Origin: Saprospiraceae bacterium
Lineage (GTDB): Bacteria; Bacteroidota; Bacteroidia; Chitinophagales; Saprospiraceae
Reading direction: 5' to 3'
Assembly: GCA_020627535.1 (NCBI GenBank)
Contig: JAHDGU010000009.1
Coordinates: forward strand, 1 to 64,000
DNA: 64,000 nucleotides
Position 1 is the stretch's first letter. Each line of letters begins with the position of its first letter. Position numbers and translations under genes: made by a program. Shown piece by piece: positions 26,858 through 34,153 of the stretch. The notes beneath the pieces were generated by a model, which worked only from the letters and a program-made list of their open reading frames with translations, ran no database searches and was not told the DNA's origin.

Positions 26858-27907
26858 ATGGATGTCAGTCGAGAGCTACTGTTCTTTTTTAGCGCTCTTG
26901 GTGCTTTCAATGGGCTTATCTTGGGATTATACTATGCGTTTTTCAAAAGGCCAAAACACATTTCCAACTACTTCTTAGGTGGCTTTCTCATTTGCTTAAG
27001 TGTTAGAATTGGGAAGTCTGTTTTCTTTTACTTCAACGATGAATTGCCATACTCCTATTTGCAATTTGGCTTGAGCGCGTGCTTTTTTGTAGGCCCATTT
27101 TTATACTTCTATCTGAGATCCGTGTATGGAAACGTTGAGGGAGTCATAAGGTCTTGGCGTCTCCATTTGGCGGGTCTCATTCCATCCATTCTACTGGTTA
27201 ATTTCCTTGTGCCTTTTGAGTACAATATTGATTTCTGGCGGCCATGGATCATCTATGGAATCTATAGCACATGGCTGATTTACAGCCTTGCCGCCTTGCC
27301 TTATATACGGCAGATCCTCTCTCCACAGGACTCTGGGCAGGCCAGATATAGTGCTCAAACTGTCTGGGATCTGAGTCTGTATGTTGGCAATTTCCTAATC
27401 CTGGCAGCATATTTTCTCTGTGGTATTTTCTCTTATATCTTGGGGGCCTTGTTATTTTCTTTTATGCTGTATCTCATGATCTTGCAGCTAGTACTTCGCA
27501 AGCGCGAAGACTTCTCAGTCCAACATGTCAAGGAGAGATACAAGGATCGAAAGATCGAGGATAAGGTGGCCAATCAACTCTTGGCAAGATTAGCTGAATA
27601 CATGTCCAGCGATAGCCGCTACACCAATTCAAATATCCGACTAGCAGATGCTGCAAAAAATCTGAATGTTCTTCCTCACACCCTGTCTCAAGTTCTCAAT
27701 GATAACTTGGGAAAGAGCTTTCCTCAATATCTCAATGAGATGAGAATCGAAGCGGCCAAGAAAATGCTCCTAGAGGATAGTGGACTCACACTTGAGGCGA
27801 TAGGATATGACTGTGGTTTCAATTCCAAGTCCACCTTCTATAGCAGCTTTAAAAAGATCACCGGTATGACACCAGCTAGTTTTCAAAAGCAGGAATCGGG
27901 TCGTTGA
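26858..27907 (+). CDS. Membrane-anchored AraC-family regulator
   Basis: A 349-residue protein. Residues 1-215 contain about seven hydrophobic helices; residues 240-345 are an AraC-type double helix-turn-helix, with Y-L-N-E-M-R-I-E-A-A-K-K-M-L and the closing G-F-N-S-K-S-T-F-Y-S-S-F-K-K-I-T-G-M-T-P signature. This 7TM-HTH design is common in Bacteroidota, where the membrane part presumably senses a ligand. The next genes (exported DJ-1-like and beta-lactamase-fold proteins) on the same strand are plausible targets. It starts 6 bp after the AI-2E gene. A short inverted repeat GTACG/CGTAC (27912-27933) lies behind its stop. Confidence 0.88.
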   Translation: MDVSRELLFFFSALGAFNGLILGLYYAFFKRPKHISNYFLGGFLICLSVRIGKSVFFYFNDELPYSYLQFGLSACFFVGPFLYFYLRSVYGNVEGVIRSWRLHLAGLIPSILLVNFLVPFEYNIDFWRPWIIYGIYSTWLIYSLAALPYIRQILSPQDSGQARYSAQTVWDLSLYVGNFLILAAYFLCGIFSYILGALLFSFMLYLMILQLVLRKREDFSVQHVKERYKDRKIEDKVANQLLARLAEYMSSDSRYTNSNIRLADAAKNLNVLPHTLSQVLNDNLGKSFPQYLNEMRIEAAKKMLLEDSGLTLEAIGYDCGFNSKSTFYSSFKKITGMTPASFQKQESGR

Positions 27908-27978
27908 GGCGGTACGATTTTATAAGTCCGTACTCCTAGTTTATAAGATCAATCTGTTGCTACTTGGCTAGTAGGTGA

Positions 27979-28006
27979 CATTTGTTTCCAAACACAGAAA
28001 CAGATG
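27979..28006 (+). promoter_or_regulatory. Hairpin that covers the start codon of the DJ-1-like gene
   Basis: CATTTGTTTC (27979-27988) pairs with GAAACAGATG (27997-28006), a 10 bp stem with one G-U pair and an 8 nt loop. The last three bases of the right arm are the ATG start codon at 28004. Folding would hide the start, so translation could depend on melting, a protein or a small RNA. Confidence 0.45.
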
Positions 28007-28759
28007 TTGAATTTGCTTTATTTGCTGACTCTTTCCTTCCTGGTCTTTGGTGATGGCCTGCAACAGACACAGGCAGATGTGCAAGAAGAGAAGATTCTCT
28101 TTGTTTTGTCGAGTGCTGAGTACTATGGAGATTCAGATATTCCCGCCTCCAATCATTTTGCGGAAATCGTTTATCCATATGATGTCTTGACCAAGGCAGG
28201 TTATGAAGTGGACTTTGTGAGTCCTCTAGGAGGTGCAGTGGCAATCGGATATATCAACACCTCCGATCCGATCATCAAGAGCTACATCTATGATTGCACA
28301 TTCATGAAGTTACTTAGCGGTACACTGAAGCCATCGGAGGTTGATGCGCAAGAATATGGGGCGATCTACTATGGAGGTGGTGGAGCATCCATGTTTGGAG
28401 TGGCTGACAACGAAGAGATTCAGTCCATTGCCATGAAAATCTATGAGGCTCAAGGGGTGATCTCTTCGGTGTGTCACGGTTCCTATGGTATTGCCAATCT
28501 GAAGACAAGCGACGGGCGCTATCTGGTGGCAGGTAGGAAAGTGAATGGCTTCCCCGACATCTTTGAAAACAAACAAGGAAAGTACTTCGAAGAGTTTGAC
28601 CACTCTGTTGAAGAACTGCTGAAAATAAGAGGTGCTGATTTCAAGTATTCTTCAGAAGGCTGGGACAGCTTCTATCAGGTGGATGGTCGCATCATCACAG
28701 GTCAAGATCCTAGCTCAGCGACCAAGGTGGCTGAACTCATTATTGAACAAATCCGATAA
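28004..28759 (+). CDS. Exported DJ-1/PfpI (class I amidotransferase-like) protein
   Basis: A 251-residue protein. An N-terminal hydrophobic segment (residues 2-16) and a Q-A end look like a cleavable signal peptide. The mature part starts I-L-F-V-L-S-S and has the nucleophile elbow S-S-V-C-H-G-S-Y-G (Cys near residue 158), an upstream G-A-I-Y-Y-G-G-G-G strand and a G-x-D-P-S-S-A end, as in the Hsp31/YhbO side of the DJ-1 family (protease, glyoxalase or deglycase-like chemistry). An exported version is less common than cytosolic ones. It lies 17 bp before the beta-lactamase-fold gene and 96 bp after the AraC regulator. Confidence 0.85.
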   Translation: MLNLLYLLTLSFLVFGDGLQQTQADVQEEKILFVLSSAEYYGDSDIPASNHFAEIVYPYDVLTKAGYEVDFVSPLGGAVAIGYINTSDPIIKSYIYDCTFMKLLSGTLKPSEVDAQEYGAIYYGGGGASMFGVADNEEIQSIAMKIYEAQGVISSVCHGSYGIANLKTSDGRYLVAGRKVNGFPDIFENKQGKYFEEFDHSVEELLKIRGADFKYSSEGWDSFYQVDGRIITGQDPSSATKVAELIIEQIR

Positions 28760-28776
28760 GACAAAAAACAAATAGA

Positions 28777-30462
28777 ATGAATATCAAAACAATCGTTGTA
28801 GCAGTCATTTGTGCAATACTCTGTGCCCAGTTATTTGCACAATCTAAAAGGCAAGCAGATGCCTCGCAATTTGACAATTTGGTAGAGGACTGGACATATG
28901 AAGAAGGGCATGGATTTACAGTCGGAGTACTCAATGATGGAGAGGTTGACATCAAAAGGTCATGGGGAATGGCAAATCTGGAGCATCAGGTTCCTGTTCA
29001 TGACAGTACCGTTTTTCTCTTTCCAGGAATGTCTGAGCAAATCTTGGCGTTTTCTCTACTACTAGAGGACGAAAAGGGAACACTCTCTCTAGACGAGCCA
29101 ATCCTTCGGTATCTTGACAATTTACCTGAATCCTTCGGGAGCATTACTCTAAGGAGCCTGCTTCATCACAATTCTGGATTAAATCGAGTAGATTTTCTGC
29201 AAGTGATGGCGGGATTTGCGGAAGATGAATTTTTGGTAGAGGCAGAGATGAGAGCATTGCTTGGCCATGACCAAATGATGCGTATGGATAGGCGAGGTGA
29301 GCACCTCTATAATCAGGCTGGCTTGCGCCTTTTGCAGGGAGCTTTAGAGTCTGTCACAGAAATGACTTTTCATGACTACGCCCAAGCTGTTTTATTTGAG
29401 CCGCTGGGGATGTTACATACACAGATCGTGCAGGAAGGAATGATGACCTCAAACCTAGCCACGGGCTATAGCAGAGTGGATGATGATTTCAAGGTTGAAG
29501 TTGAATCTGAAAATATGCTGAGCTGCAGTCAGATATATACGACTGTGGATGACATGCTCCTATGGGTGGATAATTTTTGGAGACCTCGGATTGGTTCTAA
29601 GGACCTATGGCATGCCATGGACGATTATGTCAGTGAAAATGGTCGACCTGTTAAAGAGCAGAATCAGGCTCTATTTGTTGGTCACCACCGCTATTGGGAT
29701 TTCCGTGGGGAGGCCAAGTACTATCAGATCGGTGTGAGTGATGGATATGCGGCCAAGATGATTCGGTATCCAGAGCATGATCTGGCGATTGTGGTAATGG
29801 GCAATCTGGGCCAATACAATGGTCACCTCTGTACAATGTTTTCGGAGTTCTATTTGGAAGATCTTTTTTCCGATGATGCTCCAACCGCTGAAAAGCCTTT
29901 ATTGCTTTCTGAGATGCCAAAGAGTCAATCCAAGTATGTCGGTCACTATTGGGACTACGAAAACGAAACTCATGTCAGCATCAACCTTGTGAATGACACC
30001 CTCAATCTTTATGATGAGAGATTCGACTGGCGGGTGAATCTGTTGCCAGTCCAAGACGGACAATACTACATTGATTTTAGGTCTGGGTCATGGGTGATTT
30101 TTGGAGATGAAGGCCTCACACTTCGTAATTCTAGATCTGAGGAATTCGAGATGGTAAAAGTTGAGAGCGATGCTTTTTGGATTGATAGACTAGAAGATGT
30201 TGAAGGATCTTACATCAATCAAAAATTGGTGGCTCAATTTAATCTTGAGAAATCGATCGAAGGTATTGTTTTGCGACATCGAAGTCATGGAGAACTAAAA
30301 TTCATAGCGATGGGACTTGATGAATATCGCAGCAATAGTGGATATTTTCCAAGGCTCAGATTGATTAGAGACAAATCTGGTCGAGTAGAGGCCATTACGC
30401 TTTCTAATCGATTTTTTAAAGAAATGCGGTTCAGGAAGAGCTTAATTGCCTTTGGTGATTGA
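28777..30462 (+). CDS. Exported beta-lactamase/DD-peptidase-fold protein, catalytic motifs lost
   Basis: A 561-residue protein with a signal peptide (residues 1-22, ending Q-L-F-A-Q-S). Residues 30-360 align with serine hydrolases of the class C/AmpH type: T-V-F-x-x-x-G-M-S-E-Q, then L-S-L-D-E-P-I and L-L-H-H-N-S-G-L. The S-x-x-K motif is replaced by G-M-S-E, so both the nucleophile Ser and the Lys are missing. The Y-S-N motif reads Y-N-Q and the H-x-G motif reads V-S-D-G. A beta-rich C-terminal extension (residues 370-560) follows. It should bind but not hydrolyse, if it binds a ligand at all. It is coupled to the exported DJ-1-like gene. Confidence 0.85.
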   Translation: MNIKTIVVAVICAILCAQLFAQSKRQADASQFDNLVEDWTYEEGHGFTVGVLNDGEVDIKRSWGMANLEHQVPVHDSTVFLFPGMSEQILAFSLLLEDEKGTLSLDEPILRYLDNLPESFGSITLRSLLHHNSGLNRVDFLQVMAGFAEDEFLVEAEMRALLGHDQMMRMDRRGEHLYNQAGLRLLQGALESVTEMTFHDYAQAVLFEPLGMLHTQIVQEGMMTSNLATGYSRVDDDFKVEVESENMLSCSQIYTTVDDMLLWVDNFWRPRIGSKDLWHAMDDYVSENGRPVKEQNQALFVGHHRYWDFRGEAKYYQIGVSDGYAAKMIRYPEHDLAIVVMGNLGQYNGHLCTMFSEFYLEDLFSDDAPTAEKPLLLSEMPKSQSKYVGHYWDYENETHVSINLVNDTLNLYDERFDWRVNLLPVQDGQYYIDFRSGSWVIFGDEGLTLRNSRSEEFEMVKVESDAFWIDRLEDVEGSYINQKLVAQFNLEKSIEGIVLRHRSHGELKFIAMGLDEYRSNSGYFPRLRLIRDKSGRVEAITLSNRFFKEMRFRKSLIAFGD

Positions 30463-30495
30463 AAAGTCTAATGAGCAATTGACTTTTGCCAAAAT

Positions 30496-30548
30496 GAGCT
30501 TCAGTGATTGGCGGTGATGTTAAAATCTCGGCAAGTTCGCTGAAGCTC
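30496..30548 (+). repeat. Long-range 9 bp inverted repeat
   Basis: GAGCTTCAG (30496-30504) and CTGAAGCTC (30540-30548) are perfect complements separated by 35 nt, behind the beta-lactamase-fold gene. No T tract follows directly, so it is not a standard terminator. Confidence 0.35.
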
Positions 30549-30611
30549 CTCTTAAATTAGAGCACTTTCATTTAAAGAAATCCTAGCATTAGGAGTTTCA
30601 TAACGGTCTGA

Positions 30612-30657
30612 TTTGCAGATGTTTGCACCGCGGTCTACCTTGGTCACGAGAGCTCTC
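30612..30657 (+). promoter_or_regulatory. Promoter with operator-like palindrome, lipoprotein A
   Basis: TTTG (30612-30615), a 20 bp spacer and TACCTTGG (30636-30643), then the palindrome GAGAGCTCTC (30648-30657) at the expected transcription start. Spacing and palindrome are repeated before the paralogous gene at 31624. Confidence 0.6.
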
Positions 30658-30688
30658 TACTTTCTGATCACTAAAATATCTAGACCGT

Positions 30689-31372
30689 ATGAAAATCCTC
30701 TACCCTACACTCTGTACCCTAATTCTGGTATTCTTCACTTCTTGCGCGCCCAAAAGGTTTATTGCAAGAGACTTTGAAGAGGAAGCGGCAAAGCATGAGA
30801 CGATTGCTGTACTACCATTCAAAGTAATTTACACTGGCAAGATCCCAGAAGATGCAACAGAAGAAGATCTTGTCCGAGCCAGTGCTATGGAAGGACTGGC
30901 TTATCAATCTTCCTTTCATCATCAACTGCTCCAAGCCAGACCTGCTCGTCGTCGTCGGATGAAGGTCAGAGTCCAAGACTATCGCAGCACCAGAGCTGCA
31001 CTAGACACTCTTGGAATTGGCGTCGCTGAGAGCTGGAAGATGGCCCCAGAGCAGCTGGCCAAGCGACTAGACGTCGACGCTGTGGTCTCTGGAACTATCC
31101 ACACCAAGCGCCTCCTTACGGACAAGCAATCCTTCGGGATTGATGTGGCTCGCAGAGTCATCAATGCTATCCCTACCAATGGTCGCATACCTCGCATAGG
31201 TGGAGCTATTGCTCGCAGTGCCGAACTAGAGATTAGATATAGCCTCATCAGTGAGAACCTTGGTAGTGTGTTGTGGTCATTTTCTTGTCGTGGCGGATCC
31301 AATTGGCAAAGACAGCCGGACGAGACCATCAATTATCTCAATTATCAAGCTGCGAGGAGATTTCCCTATTGA
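30689..31372 (+). CDS. Lipoprotein, tandem paralogue A (TolB-N/CsgG-like fold suspected)
   Basis: A 227-residue protein with a lipobox (F-T-S-C, Cys near residue 19). The mature part opens with E-T-I-A-V-L-P-F-K-V-I-Y-T-G, the strand-turn pattern of TolB-N/CsgG/GNA1162-like lipoproteins. Other marks shared with paralogue B: Q-D-Y-R-S-T-R-A, E-S-W-K-M-A-P-E-Q-L-A, D-A-V-V-S-G-T-I, and S-F-G-I-D-V-A-R-R-V-I-N-A. It most likely sits in the outer membrane facing the periplasm. No named family was recognised with certainty. It has its own promoter, shared in design with the copy downstream. Confidence 0.8.
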   Translation: MKILYPTLCTLILVFFTSCAPKRFIARDFEEEAAKHETIAVLPFKVIYTGKIPEDATEEDLVRASAMEGLAYQSSFHHQLLQARPARRRRMKVRVQDYRSTRAALDTLGIGVAESWKMAPEQLAKRLDVDAVVSGTIHTKRLLTDKQSFGIDVARRVINAIPTNGRIPRIGGAIARSAELEIRYSLISENLGSVLWSFSCRGGSNWQRQPDETINYLNYQAARRFPY

Positions 31373-31382
31373 GCCGAGTTGC

Positions 31383-31397
31383 TTTTTGCCGTCAGGC
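31383..31397 (+). repeat. T-tract mini-hairpin motif, intergenic
   Basis: TTTTT-GCC-GTCA-GGC, 10 bp behind the stop of lipoprotein A. It is one of two clear intergenic copies. The T run precedes the stem on the plus strand, so it is not a rightward terminator. Confidence 0.55.
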
Positions 31398-31540
31398 AGA
31401 TTATCATACAGAGCAGCCTAGCTACGTGCAAGAAGCGCTGTAGCCCACGTTAAGACTTACTGAAGAGCTGCAAAGAGACTCTTAAAATGACCATGATTTT
31501 ATTAATGATTTCTAAGATTTCTTTCTATAGATGTCCCTGA

Positions 31541-31585
31541 TTTGCAGTGTATTGTGTCTAAGGCTATCTTGGTGACAAGAGCTCT
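31541..31585 (+). promoter_or_regulatory. Promoter with operator-like palindrome, lipoprotein B
   Basis: TTTG (31541-31544), a 20 bp spacer, TATCTTGG (31565-31572) and palindrome AGAGCTCT (31578-31585). It is homologous to the promoter at 30612-30657, with the same spacing. Confidence 0.6.
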
Positions 31586-31623
31586 GATAACAAGGATTTC
31601 TTCACCTCCAAAATCGAAATGCC

Positions 31624-32322
31624 ATGAAAACACATTACGCACTTCTATCGACCATTTTGATCGTCGCAATCTTGACCTCTTGTGCTTCCAATCATTACGT
31701 CAGTGAAAGCTTTGATCAAGAGACTGTAGATCACGTTTCTGTTGCCGTGCTGCCATTTGAAGTAGTCTTTATAGGAAACGTGCCAGCGAGGATGACAGAT
31801 CAAGATCTGCTAGATGCCCAGATCGAGGAGGGCTTGACCTACCAAGCGTCTCTTCATCACGAGATCTTACAAAGCTCTGTCTCACGTAGAAAGCCAGTTT
31901 CTGTAGATCTTCAAGACTACAGATCAACACGTGCTCGACTCAAAAAGCATGATATTTCTGTCGAGCAAAGTTGGGAGATGGCGCCCGATGAGCTTGCTCA
32001 GCTTCTGGGAGTGGATGCAGTGGTCGCAGGTTCCGTGCGCACGAGACACCTCTTGACCAATGGACAGTCCTTCGGTATAGACTTGGCTCGTCGTGTGATC
32101 AATGCACTTCCGAGTGACAATGTACCATTTATCGGTTCCGATGCAGCAAATACCGCTGAGATCGTTGTCAGATATGGGATTGTCGATGGAGAAGACGGCA
32201 GCATCCTATGGTCTTTTAGTTGTCCAGCTGAGGCTGATTGGCAGCAGAAGCCCGAAGAAGCAATTGCCAATCTCAATCGTAGAGCAGCGAGAAAATTCCC
32301 CTACAGATATTCCATGAGATAG
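31624..32322 (+). CDS. Lipoprotein, tandem paralogue B
   Basis: A 232-residue protein with a lipobox (L-T-S-C, near residue 20), closely similar in plan to the 30689 protein: S-V-A-V-L-P-F-E-V-V-F near the N-terminus, Q-D-Y-R-S-T-R-A, Q-S-W-E-M-A-P-D-E-L-A, D-A-V-V-A-G-S-V-R-T-R and Q-S-F-G-I-D-L-A-R-R-V-I-N-A. The repeat of both gene and upstream region shows a tandem duplication followed by divergence. It ends one base before the convergent folB stop. Function unknown; two paralogues could form a mixed outer-membrane assembly. Confidence 0.8.
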   Translation: MKTHYALLSTILIVAILTSCASNHYVSESFDQETVDHVSVAVLPFEVVFIGNVPARMTDQDLLDAQIEEGLTYQASLHHEILQSSVSRRKPVSVDLQDYRSTRARLKKHDISVEQSWEMAPDELAQLLGVDAVVAGSVRTRHLLTNGQSFGIDLARRVINALPSDNVPFIGSDAANTAEIVVRYGIVDGEDGSILWSFSCPAEADWQQKPEEAIANLNRRAARKFPYRYSMR

Positions 32323-32323
32323 C

Positions 32324-32692
32324 CTAGGCAGTTTCTCGAGACCAAAACCTTTCTAAGACTACGCTCTGCAGCTTCCCGCCAAGCTGCGGAGCTTTTTTTG
32401 TGATGGACAGATGCAATCTTTCAATCCCATCAAAACTCTCCATGAGCGCAGTGCCGAGTCTATCTAGGAAGACTTCTATCAAGTCATATTGGCTCTCTGC
32501 AACCCTTTTTACAGTACCGAAGACATCAGTGTAGTCAATCGAATCTTCCAACTTGCCAGATCGTGCCGATCGGGTCAAGTCGGTATCCATAATGAGGTCA
32601 ATACTGAAGTGATTGAACGCTTTTTTTTCCTCTTCAAAATAGGCGATAGGCGCAGTGATTTCAATCCCCAAGATGGACATTCTTCCTTTCAT
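32324..32692 (-). CDS. folB: Dihydroneopterin aldolase
   Basis: A 122-residue protein of the FolB family (folate synthesis: 7,8-dihydroneopterin to 6-hydroxymethyl-dihydropterin plus glycolaldehyde). Visible parts are the I-A-Y-F-E-E-E-K opening with the catalytic-region Glu, D-L-I-M-D-T-D-L, the I-D-Y-T-D-V-F segment and the late L-S-I-T-K-K-A-P-Q-L strand with the active-site Lys. The start could be Met1 or Met5 (R-M-S-I-L-G-I-E-I). It is a lone leftward gene, convergent with the lipoprotein pair. Confidence 0.85.
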   Translation of the reverse strand: MKGRMSILGIEITAPIAYFEEEKKAFNHFSIDLIMDTDLTRSARSGKLEDSIDYTDVFGTVKRVAESQYDLIEVFLDRLGTALMESFDGIERLHLSITKKAPQLGGKLQSVVLERFWSRETA

Positions 32693-32780
32693 ACACCAAA
32701 GGTAGAGAGGGTTCTCGAAGGAATCAGATTTAGATCATATCTAATCAAGATGAGTCACATTGATTGAGCTGGCTCACATG

Positions 32781-32788
32781 TACTTTTG
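32781..32788 (+). promoter_or_regulatory. Promoter -7 element of the glutaryl-CoA dehydrogenase gene
   Basis: TACTTTTG fits TAnnTTTG exactly. A TTG at 32760-32762 is 18 bp upstream. The ATG at 32810 follows 21 bp later. Confidence 0.65.
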
Positions 32789-32809
32789 CAGGTAAATAAT
32801 TGAGACCAA

Positions 32810-33991
32810 ATGGCTAGAACAGATCAGTACGAAGGGCATGATTACTATGGTGTCGATGCCTTGCTAAGCGAAGATCACCTACTTGCACGTGATGCTGTGA
32901 GAGCTTGGGTGAAGCAAGAAGTATCACCGATCATTGAGGAGTACTCTGAGCGAGCCGAGTGTCCTAAGCAATTGTTCAAGGGACTGGCTGAGATCGGTGC
33001 ATATGGGCCTAGCTTACCTGTAGAATATGGCGGCGGTGGCATGGATGAGATCGCCTATGGTGTCATCATGCAAGAGCTCGAGCGAGGTGACTCTGGAGTG
33101 AGATCAATGGCATCAGTCCAAGGCTCACTCGTGATGTATCCGATCTATCGCTTCGGTAGCGAAGAGCAGAAGCGCAAGTACTTGCCCAAGCTTGGGAGTG
33201 GAGAATTCATCGGTTGCTTTGGCCTCACGGAACCAGATCACGGGTCCAATCCTGGAGGTATGATCACGAGATATGAAGATGATGGTGATCATGTCATCCT
33301 CAATGGTGCCAAACTTTGGATCACCAATAGTCCAGTCGCAGATATTGCCGTCGTCTGGGCCAAGGGACCTGATGGCAAGATCAGAGGTCTCATCGTAGAG
33401 AAGGGTATGAAAGGTTTCACGGCGCCAGAGATCCATGGTAAATGGTCCTTGCGTGCCTCGATCACTGGAGAGCTCGTCTTCGAGGATGTACGAGTTCCTA
33501 AGTCTAACATCCTGCCTGAGGTCGCAGGACTCAAAGGCCCTCTATCTTGTCTTTCCAAAGCGCGCTATGGTATCGCATGGGGAGCTATAGGAGCGGCACT
33601 TGATTGCTATGATTCAGCCCTGAGATATAGCAAGGAGCGGATCCAATTTGACAAGCCGATCGCAGGATTTCAGCTTACGCAAAAAAAGCTAGCCGAGATG
33701 ATTACGGAAATCACAAAAGCTCAGCTCCTAGCGTGGAGACTTGGCACACTAGCCAATGAGGGGAAAGCGAGCCCTGCGCAGATCTCCATGGCCAAGAGAA
33801 ACAATGTACACATGGCACTGGAAATCGCTCGCGAGGCTCGACAGATTCATGGAGGAATGGGAATCACCAATGAGTATCCTGTCATGCGTCACATGATGAA
33901 TCTTGAGACCGTCTTGACCTACGAGGGTACACACGACATCCACCTCTTGATTACAGGAATGGATGTCACAGGAATCAATGCCTTCAAGTAA
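32810..33991 (+). CDS. gcdH: Glutaryl-CoA dehydrogenase-like acyl-CoA dehydrogenase
   Basis: A 393-residue FAD enzyme. It has the acyl-CoA dehydrogenase marks G-C-F-G-L-T-E-P-D-H-G-S-N and W-I-T-N-S-P-x-A-D, the R-x-x-x-x-F-D-K-P-I-A-G-F-Q segment and the catalytic Glu in L-T-Y-E-G-T-H-D-I-H near residue 375. The Y-E-G-T-H-D-I-H form, and the E-Y-G-G-G-G-M-D-E stretch, are typical of the glutaryl-CoA dehydrogenase branch (lysine/tryptophan breakdown to crotonyl-CoA). It stands alone with a good promoter. Other short-chain specificities cannot be excluded by eye. Confidence 0.88.
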   Translation: MARTDQYEGHDYYGVDALLSEDHLLARDAVRAWVKQEVSPIIEEYSERAECPKQLFKGLAEIGAYGPSLPVEYGGGGMDEIAYGVIMQELERGDSGVRSMASVQGSLVMYPIYRFGSEEQKRKYLPKLGSGEFIGCFGLTEPDHGSNPGGMITRYEDDGDHVILNGAKLWITNSPVADIAVVWAKGPDGKIRGLIVEKGMKGFTAPEIHGKWSLRASITGELVFEDVRVPKSNILPEVAGLKGPLSCLSKARYGIAWGAIGAALDCYDSALRYSKERIQFDKPIAGFQLTQKKLAEMITEITKAQLLAWRLGTLANEGKASPAQISMAKRNNVHMALEIAREARQIHGGMGITNEYPVMRHMMNLETVLTYEGTHDIHLLITGMDVTGINAFK

Positions 33992-34153
33992 GCTATTGAC
34001 TCGGAAACATAGCAGCAAGAACTTGCGTTAAATTCATCGTAATGTCCATAGTCTCTAAGACGAATGGTCATTATATTCGTTGAAGCCTGCAATGGTCTGC
34101 TTGTCATGTAGCAACCCAGATTGACTCGTGTAAGACCGATGATGCTTGACCTT

